Assembly: GCA_015655075.1 (NCBI GenBank) | Contig: JAATFT010000051.1 | Coordinates: 1-64,000, forward strand | DNA: 64,000 nt | Reading direction: 5' to 3' | Source: Clostridiales bacterium | Lineage (GTDB): Bacteria > Bacillota > Clostridia > Lachnospirales > Lachnospiraceae | Shown here: piece by piece, positions 34,867 through 44,729 of the stretch | Position numbering within the stretch: position 1 is the first letter of the stretch | Layout of the letters: every line of letters starts with the position of its first letter | Notes under the pieces: model-generated | What the model saw: only the letters and a program-made list of their open reading frames with translations | What the model was told of the DNA's origin: nothing | Databases searched by the model: none | Position numbers and translations under genes: made by a program

Positions 34867-36654
34867 ATGACAGAAAACAAGAAGTTGCAAGAATGGGTAA
34901 AAGAAATGGCAGATATGTGTCAGCCGGATAATATATACTGGTGTGATGGTTCCGAAGAAGAAAATGAACGTCTGCTTAAGCTGATGGTTGATTCCGGTAT
35001 GGCCGTGCCTTTAAAAAAACGTCCGGGCAGTTATTTATTCCGCAGTCATCCGTCCGACGTGGCACGTGTGGAAGACAGAACATTTATAGCTTCCAAAACG
35101 AAAGAAGAAGCAGGGCCTACCAATAACTGGATTGATCCGGCAAAACTTAAGGCGACAATGAAGGAACTTTATAAAGGAAGTATGAAGGGAAGAACCATGT
35201 ATGTTATTCCCTTTTCCATGGGACCTATTGGATCTCCGATTTCCAAGATTGGCATAGAATTAACAGACAGCCCTTATGTTGTAGTAAACATGCGTATTAT
35301 GACACGTATGGGTAAAAAGGTTCTCGAAGCGCTTGGCGAGGGAGAATTTGTACCTTGCCTTCATTCAGTGGGAGCGCCTCTTGAAAAGGGACAGAAGGAT
35401 GTCGCCTGGCCATGTGCGCCCATTGAAAAGAAGTACATCATTCATTTCCCGGAGGAAAGACTTATTTGGTCCTACGGTTCCGGCTATGGCGGCAATGCTT
35501 TATTAGGCAAAAAGTGTTTTGCGCTTCGTATTGCGTCCGTACTTGCCCGTGACGAGGGTTGGCTGGCAGAGCATATGCTTATTCTTCGCATTACCGATCC
35601 CAAGGGCGATAAAAAATATATAACGGGAGCTTTCCCAAGCGCTTGTGGTAAAACAAATCTGGCGATGCTTGTTCCCACTATTCCCGGCTGGAAAGTAGAA
35701 ACCATCGGTGATGATATAGCATGGATGAAGTTTGGAAAAGACGGACGTTTGTATGCGATTAATCCGGAAGCAGGTTTCTTTGGTGTTGCACCCGGAACTT
35801 CTTACGATTCCAATCCTAATGCTATGCACAGCATAGAGAAAAATACAATATTTACAAACGTGGCTTTAACGGACGACGGCGATGTTTGGTGGGAGGGTAT
35901 CGGAACCCCCGCTCCGGACCATCTGATTGATTGGAAGGGGAATGACTGGACTCCGGATTCCAAAGAACCCGCGGCTCATCCCAACGCACGTTTTACCGCT
36001 CCCGCCAAGCAGTGCCCGGCAATTGCGCCTGAATGGGAGGACCCGGCCGGTGTTCCTATCTCTGCAATTTTATTTGGCGGACGCCGTCCAAGCACGATTC
36101 CATTAATACATGAAAGCTTTGACTGGAAACATGGTGTATTCATGGGCTCAATTATGGGTTCGGAAATCACTGCCGCAACTATATCAAAGAATATCGGACA
36201 GGTTCGCCGTGACCCGTTTGCAATGCTTCCGTTCTTTGGATATAATGTATGTGATTATATTAAGCATTGGCTGGACATAGAGGGAAAAACAAGTTCGGAT
36301 AAGCTGCCCAAGATCTTTTATGTTAACTGGTTCCGCAAAGATAAAGACGGCAAGTGGTTATGGCCTGGATTTGGCGAAAACAGCCGTGTCCTTAAATGGA
36401 TTGTGGAGAGAGTATCAGGAGAAGGGAAAGCTGTTAAAACGCCTATCGGTTACATGCCTGCTGCCGATGCACTTGAGCTTACCGGTCTTGATATAAGTAA
36501 AGAAGATATCAATGAATTGCTTAAAGTTGATAAAGAGGAATGGTTAAAAGAAGCCGTTTCCATAAGAGAACATTATGCCAATTATGGCGATAAGCTTCCC
36601 AAAGAACTTGTTGCCCAGCTTGACGCTCTTGAGGACAGATTAAAAGCAAAATAA
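34867..36654 (+). CDS. pckG: GTP-dependent phosphoenolpyruvate carboxykinase
   Basis: This encodes 595 residues from the ATG at 34867 with GGAAGGGAG upstream. The enzyme interconverts oxaloacetate plus GTP and PEP plus CO2. The GTP-type signature [12 protein letters not shown] is intact, with the active-site Cys260 and P-loop Gly261-Lys262-Thr263. Also visible are [24 protein letters not shown] and [14 protein letters not shown]. In anaerobes it often runs toward oxaloacetate in mixed-acid metabolism. A clear terminator follows. Confidence 0.96.
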   Translation: MTENKKLQEWVKEMADMCQPDNIYWCDGSEEENERLLKLMVDSGMAVPLKKRPGSYLFRSHPSDVARVEDRTFIASKTKEEAGPTNNWIDPAKLKATMKELYKGSMKGRTMYVIPFSMGPIGSPISKIGIELTDSPYVVVNMRIMTRMGKKVLEALGEGEFVPCLHSVGAPLEKGQKDVAWPCAPIEKKYIIHFPEERLIWSYGSGYGGNALLGKKCFALRIASVLARDEGWLAEHMLILRITDPKGDKKYITGAFPSACGKTNLAMLVPTIPGWKVETIGDDIAWMKFGKDGRLYAINPEAGFFGVAPGTSYDSNPNAMHSIEKNTIFTNVALTDDGDVWWEGIGTPAPDHLIDWKGNDWTPDSKEPAAHPNARFTAPAKQCPAIAPEWEDPAGVPISAILFGGRRPSTIPLIHESFDWKHGVFMGSIMGSEITAATISKNIGQVRRDPFAMLPFFGYNVCDYIKHWLDIEGKTSSDKLPKIFYVNWFRKDKDGKWLWPGFGENSRVLKWIVERVSGEGKAVKTPIGYMPAADALELTGLDISKEDINELLKVDKEEWLKEAVSIREHYANYGDKLPKELVAQLDALEDRLKAK

Positions 36655-36695
36655 AAAGTAAAAGTGCTGAATATATAATGGACAGTCCCGATGAA

Positions 36696-36730
36696 GAACC
36701 GGCAGATAAGATGATTTTATCTGCCGGTTC
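36696..36730 (+). terminator. Terminator of pckG
   Basis: Fourteen-base GC-containing arms (36696-36709 and 36717-36730) are followed by TTTATTATAT. Confidence 0.85.
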
Positions 36731-36788
36731 TTTATTATATAGGAAATCCTGTGCAAAGGCAAAGAGGCCGTATTCGTATTTCTTGAAA

Positions 36789-38252
36789 TTATTCGTTAAG
36801 AGTATCTTTTAGTAAATCAGTTTGTTCCTTTCTTCTAGAAAACAGGCGGAACGCCGTGATTAAGACGCCTACCAGGCATATGCCGGCGGCAGAAAGGTAA
36901 ACGGCTCTCATTCCATAAATGAATACGTCGTTTTCCGCCTCTACAAAATCCGTTACCCGGTAGCCCAGTTTGCTGCTCATACAGCCGTACAAAAGGGTGG
37001 TTGCCAGAGTAATGCCGCAGACCATGCCCAGGTTACGGACAAAAGCATTGATACCTCCCCCGATACCCAGTTTGTTTTTCGGCAGGGTTGACATAATAAG
37101 GGAAGTATTAGGAGACTGAAACAGGCCGTTGCCCAATGACATGACGGCAACGAAAATCCCCATGGCAACGTAGGAGGGATTTTCATTTAAGGTGGACATA
37201 AGAAAAAGTCCAAGACTTGTAAGACTAAGTCCTCCTAAAGTGAGAATTTCCGAACCGATTTTATCTGACAAAAATCCGCCTGCAGGTGCCGTTAGAGCTA
37301 AAACAATAGGATAGATGGATAAAAAGGCTCCGGCCTGACCGGGTGTAAAGAGCAAAATATCCTGCAGATAAAAAGGCATCACAATATTTGAGCAGAATAT
37401 GGCTACGAAACTGATAAAGCTGCACACAATACTGACCGAAAACCATTTATTATGAAATAGTTTTAATTCAAGCAAAGGCATTTTCGTTTTATTTTCAACC
37501 CGAAGAAATATAATAAATAATATAATTGAAATAATCAGGCAGATCCATACTGGCGGTGAACCCAATCCCACACTTTGTACCTGACCTAAAGCACCGAATA
37601 AAAGAACGATAGCGGTAATAAAGAGAAGGGCTCCTAAAAGATCTACTTTTTCATCGCTTCTTTGTCCTGTACGCGGCAATAATTTAATACCCAGTAAAAG
37701 TACTATGATACCCACAGGCACATTAATCCAGAAAATATATTCCCAACTGGTGCAGGCAACGATTATTCCCCCCAGGGAAGGGCCTGCTAAGGAACCTAAG
37801 GCAACAAAAGTTCCCGATAGACCCAAAGCTCTTCCACGTTCTTCCGCCGGGAATACTTGGGTTATAATACCCTGGTTGTTAGCCATCATTCCGGCAGCAC
37901 CGATTGCCTGAATAATTCTCGCCGTAAGAAGAACATTTAAAGAATAGGTAATACCGCAGAGAAAGGATCCAACTGTGAATAAGGCAATGCCAAATAAAAA
38001 TATGGTGGTTTTTCCCCAGATATCTCCAAGCCTGCCGAAAAGCAGCATGGTAGCCGATATGGCAATCAGATATATACTGACTACCCAGGCAATGGCACTT
38101 GATGTTACCTGTAAATTATCAGCCATGGAGGGAAGTGCCACATTGACAATACTCCCGTCCAAGGCTGACATAAAAATGGACAAAACAATAATTAATAAAA
38201 TACTCCATCGTTTTTTGGAATAAACTGTATTTTCTGTATGATTTGTAGCCAT
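36789..38252 (-). CDS. MFS drug transporter, EmrB/QacA (DHA2) type
   Basis: This encodes 487 residues with about 14 hydrophobic helices. Motif A appears as LLFGRLGDIWGKT after helix 2, and helix 1 carries LDGSIVNVALPSM, the motif D1 typical of 14-helix drug:H+ antiporters. Motif C-like LAGPSLGGIIV lies in helix 5. It exports cationic or amphipathic compounds. The MarR-type gene 20 bases upstream on the same strand is probably its repressor. Confidence 0.9.
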   Translation of the reverse strand: MATNHTENTVYSKKRWSILLIIVLSIFMSALDGSIVNVALPSMADNLQVTSSAIAWVVSIYLIAISATMLLFGRLGDIWGKTTIFLFGIALFTVGSFLCGITYSLNVLLTARIIQAIGAAGMMANNQGIITQVFPAEERGRALGLSGTFVALGSLAGPSLGGIIVACTSWEYIFWINVPVGIIVLLLGIKLLPRTGQRSDEKVDLLGALLFITAIVLLFGALGQVQSVGLGSPPVWICLIISIILFIIFLRVENKTKMPLLELKLFHNKWFSVSIVCSFISFVAIFCSNIVMPFYLQDILLFTPGQAGAFLSIYPIVLALTAPAGGFLSDKIGSEILTLGGLSLTSLGLFLMSTLNENPSYVAMGIFVAVMSLGNGLFQSPNTSLIMSTLPKNKLGIGGGINAFVRNLGMVCGITLATTLLYGCMSSKLGYRVTDFVEAENDVFIYGMRAVYLSAAGICLVGVLITAFRLFSRRKEQTDLLKDTLNE

Positions 38253-38271
38253 AATTTCACGTCCTTATCTT

Positions 38272-38703
38272 TTAAAGTCTCTTTTGTTCCGCTCTTTTTT
38301 GTATTTTTTCCAACGTAGAATCCAGAGCGTCCTTTTCCTCCTGTGAAAGATCCAGCGTAATAGCGTCAATCCATAGGTTTATTTCACTTTTAATTAACGG
38401 AATTACCTCTTTGCCCTTATCTGTGAGAAAAAGCCTGTATGCCCGGCAGTCCTGCAGGTTAGATAATTTCTCCAAATACCCAAGCTCAATAAGCTTTTGG
38501 ATATTGCGTGTTGACAGGGATTTATCAACATTTACTTTTCTGCTTATTGTTTCTAAATTAATGCCTTCATCCTGCCATAAGGCAAGTAAAAACGGATAAG
38601 TACCGCTGCTTAAATTATAGGGTTTAAGCGTTTCATCCATATGATATTGTGTGCATTTGGAAATGTGTGCAATCCTTTTTATTAATGATTTACTTTGATA
38701 CAT
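38272..38703 (-). CDS. MarR-family regulator
   Basis: This encodes 143 residues with a winged helix: INLETISRKVNVDKSLSTRNIQKLIELGYLEK is the recognition region and RLFLTDKGKEV is the wing. It precedes the MFS gene by 20 bases. Inverted repeats overlap its promoter, which fits autoregulation released by a drug or phenolic ligand. Confidence 0.88.
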   Translation of the reverse strand: MYQSKSLIKRIAHISKCTQYHMDETLKPYNLSSGTYPFLLALWQDEGINLETISRKVNVDKSLSTRNIQKLIELGYLEKLSNLQDCRAYRLFLTDKGKEVIPLIKSEINLWIDAITLDLSQEEKDALDSTLEKIQKRAEQKRL

Positions 38704-38800
38704 TCCTATCCTTCTTTCAGTTAAATGACCAAAGGATTTGTATAAAATCCGGTTTTGTTTATTGACTGATTCCTATTGAATGAATGTCCGCTTACAGACA

Positions 38801-38866
38801 ATAGCTAACGGCTGTTATTTAGTTGAACCGTCAGCTATTATATAATGAAATTGATTGACTTGTCAA
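38801..38866 (-). promoter_or_regulatory. Promoter and operators of the marR-MFS operon
   Basis: On the minus strand TTGACA (38861-38866) and TATAAT (38837-38842) lie 18 bases apart. The palindrome TTGACTTGTCAA (38855-38866) overlaps the -35 box. A second inverted repeat, ATAGCTAACGG (38801-38811) and CCGTCAGCTAT (38828-38838), covers the -10 box. Both fit MarR binding. Confidence 0.55.
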
Positions 38867-38957
38867 CTATCTTGTAATTGAAATACTGAATTTTAATTAC
38901 CAAAAAATCTATATTATAAATAATATAAATAATTTGCAAAAAATACTAAAAAAAGAA

Positions 38958-39048
38958 TTGACATTTAATAAAAATGAGATATAATTTTTTATGTCAAAGG
39001 CGACATATCTTTATGTGTAAAAGTATAAAGATATGTCGTCTATTTTTT
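38958..39048 (+). promoter_or_regulatory. amt promoter and attenuator-like leader
   Basis: TTGACA (38958-38963) and TATAAT (38980-38985) are 16 bases apart. The leader then holds an intrinsic terminator: 14-base arms 39001-39014 and 39025-39038 followed by a T-run. A smaller hairpin, TATGTC (38990-38995), loop AAAGGC, GACATA (39002-39007), shares bases with the terminator's left arm, so the two cannot coexist. A six-base loop with A at position 1 and G at position 4 is the feature described for RNA targets of ANTAR antiterminators, which regulate nitrogen genes. This is one hairpin, not the usual pair, so that regulator type is inference. Confidence 0.6.
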
Positions 39049-39090
39049 TATCAAAAAAGAGAAAGGGTATTAATAAAAGGGTATTATATT

Positions 39091-40338
39091 ATGGAAATTA
39101 GTTTAGCAAACAGCGCTTTTGTGATAATGAGCGCAACACTTGTTTTTCTCATGACACCGGGGCTGGCATTATTTTACGCAGGAATGGAGAGAAGAAAAAA
39201 TACTTTGAATACCTTGATGTCATGCTTTTTTATATGCGGCGTAGGGTCCGTTTTATGGGTGGCAGTCGGGTATTCCTTAGCTTTTGGAACAGATCACGGC
39301 GGAGTAATAGGCGATTTAAGCAAAGTGTTTTTCAATGGAGTCGGTGCAAAGCCGAATGCGGCTTATTCAAGTACAATTCCAGAAACCTTATTTGCGGCAT
39401 TTCAGATGATGTTTGCAATTATTACTCCGGCTTTAATCTGCGGTTCCGTAGCAGGAAGAATGAAGTTTAAAGCATTGTTCATCTTTATTATCTGCTGGTC
39501 GGTTTTTGTTTATTGTCCTTTAGCCCATATGGTATGGGGCGACGGTGGATTTTTAAGAGCCCTTGGTTCGGTTGACTTTGCCGGCGGAAATGTAGTGCAT
39601 ATAAGCTCCGGTATATCAGGCCTGGTTGCATGTATCATGTTAGGGAGAAGAAGAGAGTACGGAGTGGTTTCCTATAAGCCGCATAATATTCCCTTTGTAG
39701 TAATCGGAGCGGCCCTCCTTTGGTTCGGATGGTTTGGATTTAACGGAGGAAGTGCTTTGGCAGCGGATGGTTTAGCGGTTCATGCAATACTTACCACCAA
39801 TACTTCTGCGGCTATGGCATTAATATCCTGGATGGCTTTAGAAAAGATTATCTACGGAAAGCCTACCGTTTTAGGTGCCGCAACAGGTGCGGTTGTAGGA
39901 CTGGTAGCCATCACGCCCGGGGCAGGGTTTGTTCCGATTTGGGCATCCTTTATTATAGGCGCTTTGGTAAGCCCTATTTGTTATTTTGCAATGACAAAGG
40001 TAAAAACAAGGTTCAAATACGATGACGCCTTGGATGCTTTCGGCTGCCACGGAATCGGCGGTATCTGGGGCGGTATTGCAACCGGATTATTTACACAGAA
40101 GTCAATTAATTCCGCGGCGCAGTGGGATGGACTTTTCTTTGGCAGTGCAAAGCTTTTTACCGCACAGATTATCAGCATTGTAATCACGATTGCATTTGCC
40201 GCCACAGCCACGTTTGTTATATTATTTGTGCTTAAGAAATTCATGACAATCAGGGTAACCAAAGAGGAAGAAGCACAGGGACTTGATTTAACGGAACATA
40301 GTGAATTAGCATACCCGTCATTTACAGGGTTGGACTAA
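39091..40338 (+). CDS. amt: Ammonium transporter Amt
   Basis: This encodes 415 residues with eleven predicted helices. The ATG at 39091 fits the family N-terminus; a longer frame overlaps the leader terminator and is rejected. The twin pore histidines are present in FAGGNVVHISSG and DAFGCHGIGGIWGG. It carries ammonium across the membrane. The PII protein gene 17 bases downstream is its classical regulator. An attenuator-like leader precedes it. Confidence 0.95.
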   Translation: MEISLANSAFVIMSATLVFLMTPGLALFYAGMERRKNTLNTLMSCFFICGVGSVLWVAVGYSLAFGTDHGGVIGDLSKVFFNGVGAKPNAAYSSTIPETLFAAFQMMFAIITPALICGSVAGRMKFKALFIFIICWSVFVYCPLAHMVWGDGGFLRALGSVDFAGGNVVHISSGISGLVACIMLGRRREYGVVSYKPHNIPFVVIGAALLWFGWFGFNGGSALAADGLAVHAILTTNTSAAMALISWMALEKIIYGKPTVLGAATGAVVGLVAITPGAGFVPIWASFIIGALVSPICYFAMTKVKTRFKYDDALDAFGCHGIGGIWGGIATGLFTQKSINSAAQWDGLFFGSAKLFTAQIISIVITIAFAATATFVILFVLKKFMTIRVTKEEEAQGLDLTEHSELAYPSFTGLD

Positions 40339-40355
40339 TTGGCAGGAGGAATAAA

Positions 40356-40694
40356 GTGAAAAAGATAGAAGCCATTATCAGACCGGAAAAGTTAGAACCG
40401 TTAAAAGATATTTTACTGAAAATGAAAATTAATGGTATTACAATTAATCAGGTATTTGGATGCGGAAAACAATATGGGTTTACCGAATATGTCAGAGGTA
40501 ATACCGTTATAATGAATACTTTGTCAAAAATAGAGGTTAGGATAGTTGTACCGGACGAAAGGTTGGAGGAAATTATCGATGCCATAATTTCCGTTGCAGA
40601 GACCGGAGAATTCGGAGACGGAAAAATATTTGTTTCGGACGTAATTGATTGTATAAGAATCCGGACCAGGGAACGCGGTAATAGCGCATTATAA
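40356..40694 (+). CDS. glnK: Nitrogen regulatory protein P-II (GlnK-type)
   Basis: This encodes 112 residues. The trimeric PII fold is evident (KKIEAIIRPEKLEPLKDIL, then EIIDAIISVAETGEFGDGKIFV with the C-terminal ATP-binding motif). In the T-loop the usual RGAEY reads RGNTV, so the tyrosine that is uridylylated in proteobacteria is absent. It probably senses ATP/ADP and 2-oxoglutarate without that modification and blocks the Amt pore. It is the second gene of the amt operon. Confidence 0.93.
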   Translation: MKKIEAIIRPEKLEPLKDILLKMKINGITINQVFGCGKQYGFTEYVRGNTVIMNTLSKIEVRIVVPDERLEEIIDAIISVAETGEFGDGKIFVSDVIDCIRIRTRERGNSAL

Positions 40695-40734
40695 TGTTAT
40701 AATTTATTACTTTATAAAATGACCAATCAGAAAA

Positions 40735-40830
40735 GGCTGTCGCACGAAGCATTTTATTACCATACATAGCATGGTCGGCTTAACGAGGTGCTGAATATGG
40801 TAAAGAAGAGGCTAATGCGACGGCCCCTTT
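40735..40830. terminator. Long hairpin after glnK
   Basis: GGCTGTCGCA at the left and TGCGACGGCC at the right are complementary, and pairing continues inward (TTACCATA with TATGGTAA). CCCCTTTAT follows. It may be the operon terminator or a small hairpin element. Confidence 0.55.
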
Positions 40831-40987
40831 ATCTGTCCGGCATAGGGCTCTTATGCGTTGCGTCATCGCCCCTACAGCTTCCAAATAATAATAGATTATA
40901 ATAGTAATATTTTCCTATTACTTCTGCAACAGCATTAATTTCTGCGGTATATGTAAATCCCATTTTTAATTTTGGGGCATGATGTAT

Positions 40988-41275
40988 TTACGTTAAAATA
41001 TTTTGATGCAGCCGTTCATATAGAGCAATCATTCGTTTTGCATATAGTATGGCAATTTCGTCTTCATTTGCAAAGGGATTGTCAGAGTAAAAAAAATATT
41101 ACGCAAATTTACCTGGTTAATTTGCAATAAGTTATATGCAGGTTGGTAAAAAGCACCGCCTTTCATATTAGTATTGCGTATCCTTACAGTTTTATCTATA
41201 ATATAAGGAAAGCGGAATAATTGGAGCAATAAGATCATACCCATCTTTGTTTATGGCAAGTGCGAAAGGAGTTAG
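40988..41275 (-). pseudogene. Frameshifted C-terminal gene remnant, family unknown
   Basis: On the minus strand coding-like sequence runs through three frames to a TAA at 40988. First comes FALAINKDGYDLIAPIIPLS, then DKTVRIRNTNMKGGAFYQPA and NLLQINQVNLRNIFF. After a run of eight T (a likely one-base deletion) it ends with SDNPFANEDEIAILYAKRMI and LYERLHQNILT. The pieces join smoothly if two shifts are corrected. I do not recognise the family. The ribosome binding site of the next gene lies at its edge. Confidence 0.4.
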
Positions 41276-41276
41276 C

Positions 41277-41816
41277 ATGAAATTAATGATAGCATCGGAT
41301 ATACATGGATCTGCATTTTATTGCAGAAAGATGATTGAGGCATATAAAAGGGAAAAGGCGGATAAGCTGCTTCTGCTGGGGGATCTGTTATATCATGGAC
41401 CAAGAAATGATCTGCCTAAGGAGTATGAACCGAAAAAAGTAATCGAAATGTTAAATGGTATAAAGGATGAACTCCTTTGTGTCAGGGGCAATTGTGATAC
41501 GGAAGTGGATCAGATGGTGCTGGAATTTCCGATTATGGCCGAATACTGCATTCTCTATCTGGACAAACGGATGATTTTTGCAACCCATGGACATATATTT
41601 AATACGGAAAATAAACCTATGTTAAAAATGGGTGACATATTGTTAAATGGACATACCCATATCCCAAGATGTGACAGGGCGGAGAACTTTATTTATATGA
41701 ATCCGGGATCCGTTTCCATACCAAAAGAAAACAGCGCCCACAGTTATATGATTATGGAAAAGGAATTTTTTTGGAAAGACCTGGAGGGCAATATCTACAG
41801 AATAGAAAATTTATAA
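41277..41816 (+). CDS. yfcE: YfcE-type phosphodiesterase
   Basis: This encodes 179 residues from the ATG at 41277 behind AAAGGAG. It is a calcineurin-like metallophosphoesterase with all metal motifs: SDIHG, GDLLYHGPRN, GNCD, THGH and GHTHIP, ending with NPGS. The MJ0936/YfcE family hydrolyses phosphodiesters with Mn; the natural substrate is not settled. It is cytoplasmic and a single-gene unit. Confidence 0.92.
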   Translation: MKLMIASDIHGSAFYCRKMIEAYKREKADKLLLLGDLLYHGPRNDLPKEYEPKKVIEMLNGIKDELLCVRGNCDTEVDQMVLEFPIMAEYCILYLDKRMIFATHGHIFNTENKPMLKMGDILLNGHTHIPRCDRAENFIYMNPGSVSIPKENSAHSYMIMEKEFFWKDLEGNIYRIENL

Positions 41817-41949
41817 TGGATAAGTCAGTATTAATTTTGAAATTGTATTAAAAAACACAGATTTTCCTTCCAATATAGCAGTTTTTCCTTTAAAATATAA
41901 TTTATTGCGAAAATAAGAAAGCATAAATATCTACAAGGAGGAACTGATA

Positions 41950-42858
41950 ATGGAAATAAGTAATTTGATGAATTTACAGGGAATGTTGTTTTTGCTGGTG
42001 GCGGTGGGGGTAATATTAAGAAAGAAGAATATCATTCCCAAACAGGGGACGGCTATTCTTACGGATTTAGTTATTTACCTGGTACTTCCGTGTAATATTA
42101 TCTATTCTTTTTTTATAGAATTTAATCTTGAAACATTAAAAAGCTTTATAATTATATTGGTCATTTCCTGTTCTATACAATTTGGCTGCCTGATTCTAAG
42201 CAATACCTTATATATAAGGCAAAAGCCGGGGATTAAGAAAGTACTCCAGTACGGGACAGTGTGTTCCAATGCGGGTTTCATGGGGAATCCCATTGCGCAG
42301 GAAGTTTTTGGATCCAGCGGACTGCTATTGGCATCTATTTATCTGATACCGCTAAGAATTGTCATGTGGTCGGCCGGAGTTTCCTATTTTACGGAAAGCC
42401 CCGACCGGAAAACCGTGATAAAAAAGGTAATGACACATCCATGTATTGTGGCAGTATATATTGGTCTATTGATTATGCTCTTTCAAATTTCCCTTCCGGC
42501 TTTTCTGGAAAATACCATAAAAGACATAAGCGGCTGTACAACTGCACTGTCTATGATATTAATCGGTACGATTCTAGCGGAAGTAAATGTAAAAACAATG
42601 ATAAGTAAAACGATAATCTATTACGCCTTTATTCGTCTGATATTGATTCCCCTCTTAGTTCTGGCCGGTTGCGGATTATTTAAGATAAATACTCTTTTAA
42701 CCGGTGTTTCGGTGCTTCTTGCCGGTATGCCGGCAGGAAGTACTACCGCCATTCTGGCTGCTAAATATGACGGGGATTCTATCTTTGCCACCAAATGCGT
42801 GGTATTTACAACGTTAGTATCTATGATTACAATACCCTTATGGTGTCTGGTTTTATAA
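41950..42858 (+). CDS. AEC-family (auxin efflux carrier-like) transporter
   Basis: This encodes 302 residues with about ten helices. LTDLVIYLVLPCNII near the N-terminus, CSNAGFMGNPI in the middle and MPAGSTTAILAAKYDGD near the C-terminus are characteristic of the AEC family (PF03547). Bacterial members often carry malate or other organic acids. Substrate is unknown. AAGGAGG precedes the start. It converges with the beta-helix gene. Confidence 0.88.
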   Translation: MEISNLMNLQGMLFLLVAVGVILRKKNIIPKQGTAILTDLVIYLVLPCNIIYSFFIEFNLETLKSFIIILVISCSIQFGCLILSNTLYIRQKPGIKKVLQYGTVCSNAGFMGNPIAQEVFGSSGLLLASIYLIPLRIVMWSAGVSYFTESPDRKTVIKKVMTHPCIVAVYIGLLIMLFQISLPAFLENTIKDISGCTTALSMILIGTILAEVNVKTMISKTIIYYAFIRLILIPLLVLAGCGLFKINTLLTGVSVLLAGMPAGSTTAILAAKYDGDSIFATKCVVFTTLVSMITIPLWCLVL

Positions 42859-42878
42859 TAGCAGGGGTGATGCAGAAT

Positions 42879-44729
42879 TTACAATTTATAGATTAAGTTA
42901 TCATAACGGTCGACCTTTTTACAATTGGTGGCATCTATTCTGTCATATTGTTTTATGGATTCATCCGCATAAGTTATAATATTATAATAGATTCTACTGC
43001 TGTCACTTCCCTTATCAAGATATATGGCATTTTTTGCAATATCCAAAATAGTATTGCTTCCCACATAAGATTTCGGAGCGCCGTTTACATAAATTCCATA
43101 ATTACTCGAAGTTTTAATATAATTCTCTTCTACTGTAAAATTACAGTTCGACTTATTATTTCCGATTATGTGTATCCCATCTTCACTTTTGCCGGATTTG
43201 CCATATATTTGATTGGTATCAATTACCGCGGAATTAATTTGGCTAGTATAAATGCCCATTTTACTGTAATCCTTAATGATATTATTCAGTACCGAGCTTT
43301 CGTTGCTTTCATTGTATAAAGCAATCCCGTTGCTTTTGGCAGAATTAATCGTATTATTGGTAATAGTACAGGTGTTACTTTTATCTGTTAAAAAGATACC
43401 GTCTTTGGCAGGAGAAGATATGGTGTTTTCTGTTATTAACGTATCTGTAGAAGCAGATAATCCAATACCGCCTGCCGGGCTGTATTCATTGCTGCCGGTC
43501 TGACTTAAGGTATTTTTAGTAATTTCACAGTAATTGCTTTTCTTTATAAGATAAATGCCGCTGTTGTTCGTTGACTTAATTGTGTTAGCGGTAATTCGGG
43601 TGTTGAGTGTCCTCTGCATTAAAATTCCATAACATTCCGCGTCGGTAATAGAATTATTCTCAATTGTTACGCCGGTTAAAGGCCGGGCCTGACTGCCGAT
43701 GGTACGGATACCGTGTCCCCAGGAGGAGGTTGAGCCGGATTTTACCTCCAGTAAATTGTATATGTTATTATTTTGTATTACTATATTGTAGTCTGTGGGA
43801 AGGGACTCTTTTTTGGTTGTATTCAATGCGTCAAAATAATGATTCTGCTGATTGCCCATATAAGTATATGCCAATACTCCGACTCCGGCATTGTAGATCG
43901 TATTTTCGCTTATTACAACATTGACATAATTATAGGCTTTGATTGCCACTTCCTCTATATCATGTAAATTATTATTGGATATAGTTATATTCTTATGGAA
44001 CACGCCCTTTATAGAGGTATGGGAACCGATTGCCCTGGGGTAATTATAAATTTTATTATTCGTTATTTTGATTCCGTTACAGGCTAAATCGTCGTATTCA
44101 ATACCGGCAGCCTGCATGGAGGGTACGACTACATTATCATGCACAATATCAAGCTGAATTGCTTCTTTGGGAATGGTCCCTGTATAGCCGTATAAGGTGC
44201 AGTTATCTATGAGGCCGTCCTTAATTCCCGCAAAGGTAATCAGGTGGCTGTTTTCCGGAACATTGCGTATGGTTGCGTTTTTAACCGTAACGTTTGAAGC
44301 ATGGATAAAACGGAAGCTTTCCGTGCCTTTCCCCATGTCGGTTATTTTGGAGGAATCCCATATGCCACCGTCTATTGTAATATTTTCACCGGTTGTATAG
44401 CCGCCTTTATCCGTGCTTAAGTCATTGGCAAGCATAGCACCTTTTTGGTGATTTTTCATTAATTTAGCTTCTGGGTCGGCAATAATTGTTGTATTGCTGT
44501 ATATAAGAAGCTCGTTTTTCAGAATATAGGTGCCTGCGGGTATTTTAACCGTCAGGTTATAACCGCCATTTTTGTTGTTATCAAGCAGGCTTTGGAGTTC
44601 CGTTGATGTATCGCCTGCTTTTGCATTAACCACCATATCTGACTGCTCTGCTTTTGCCTTCATTGGTTGGAAAAATAAAAGAAAAACGGAAAGTACTAGT
44701 ATAAAACCATAGAAAAATTTTTTGTTCAT
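42879..44729 (-). CDS. Secreted right-handed parallel beta-helix protein
   Basis: This encodes 616 residues with a signal peptide ending near KAKAEQ. The rest is built of beta-helix (NosD/CASH-type) repeats such as NVTVKNATIRNV, ITNNTINSAKSNGIALYN and SGIYLIKKSNYCEITKNTL. Such proteins bind or cleave polysaccharides, like pectate lyases, but no clear catalytic Asp/Arg set was identified. A decayed paralogue lies at 61005-62308 and helps define the conserved N-terminal half. It is a single-gene unit and probably acts at the cell surface. Confidence 0.85.
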   Translation of the reverse strand: MNKKFFYGFILVLSVFLLFFQPMKAKAEQSDMVVNAKAGDTSTELQSLLDNNKNGGYNLTVKIPAGTYILKNELLIYSNTTIIADPEAKLMKNHQKGAMLANDLSTDKGGYTTGENITIDGGIWDSSKITDMGKGTESFRFIHASNVTVKNATIRNVPENSHLITFAGIKDGLIDNCTLYGYTGTIPKEAIQLDIVHDNVVVPSMQAAGIEYDDLACNGIKITNNKIYNYPRAIGSHTSIKGVFHKNITISNNNLHDIEEVAIKAYNYVNVVISENTIYNAGVGVLAYTYMGNQQNHYFDALNTTKKESLPTDYNIVIQNNNIYNLLEVKSGSTSSWGHGIRTIGSQARPLTGVTIENNSITDAECYGILMQRTLNTRITANTIKSTNNSGIYLIKKSNYCEITKNTLSQTGSNEYSPAGGIGLSASTDTLITENTISSPAKDGIFLTDKSNTCTITNNTINSAKSNGIALYNESNESSVLNNIIKDYSKMGIYTSQINSAVIDTNQIYGKSGKSEDGIHIIGNNKSNCNFTVEENYIKTSSNYGIYVNGAPKSYVGSNTILDIAKNAIYLDKGSDSSRIYYNIITYADESIKQYDRIDATNCKKVDRYDNLIYKL

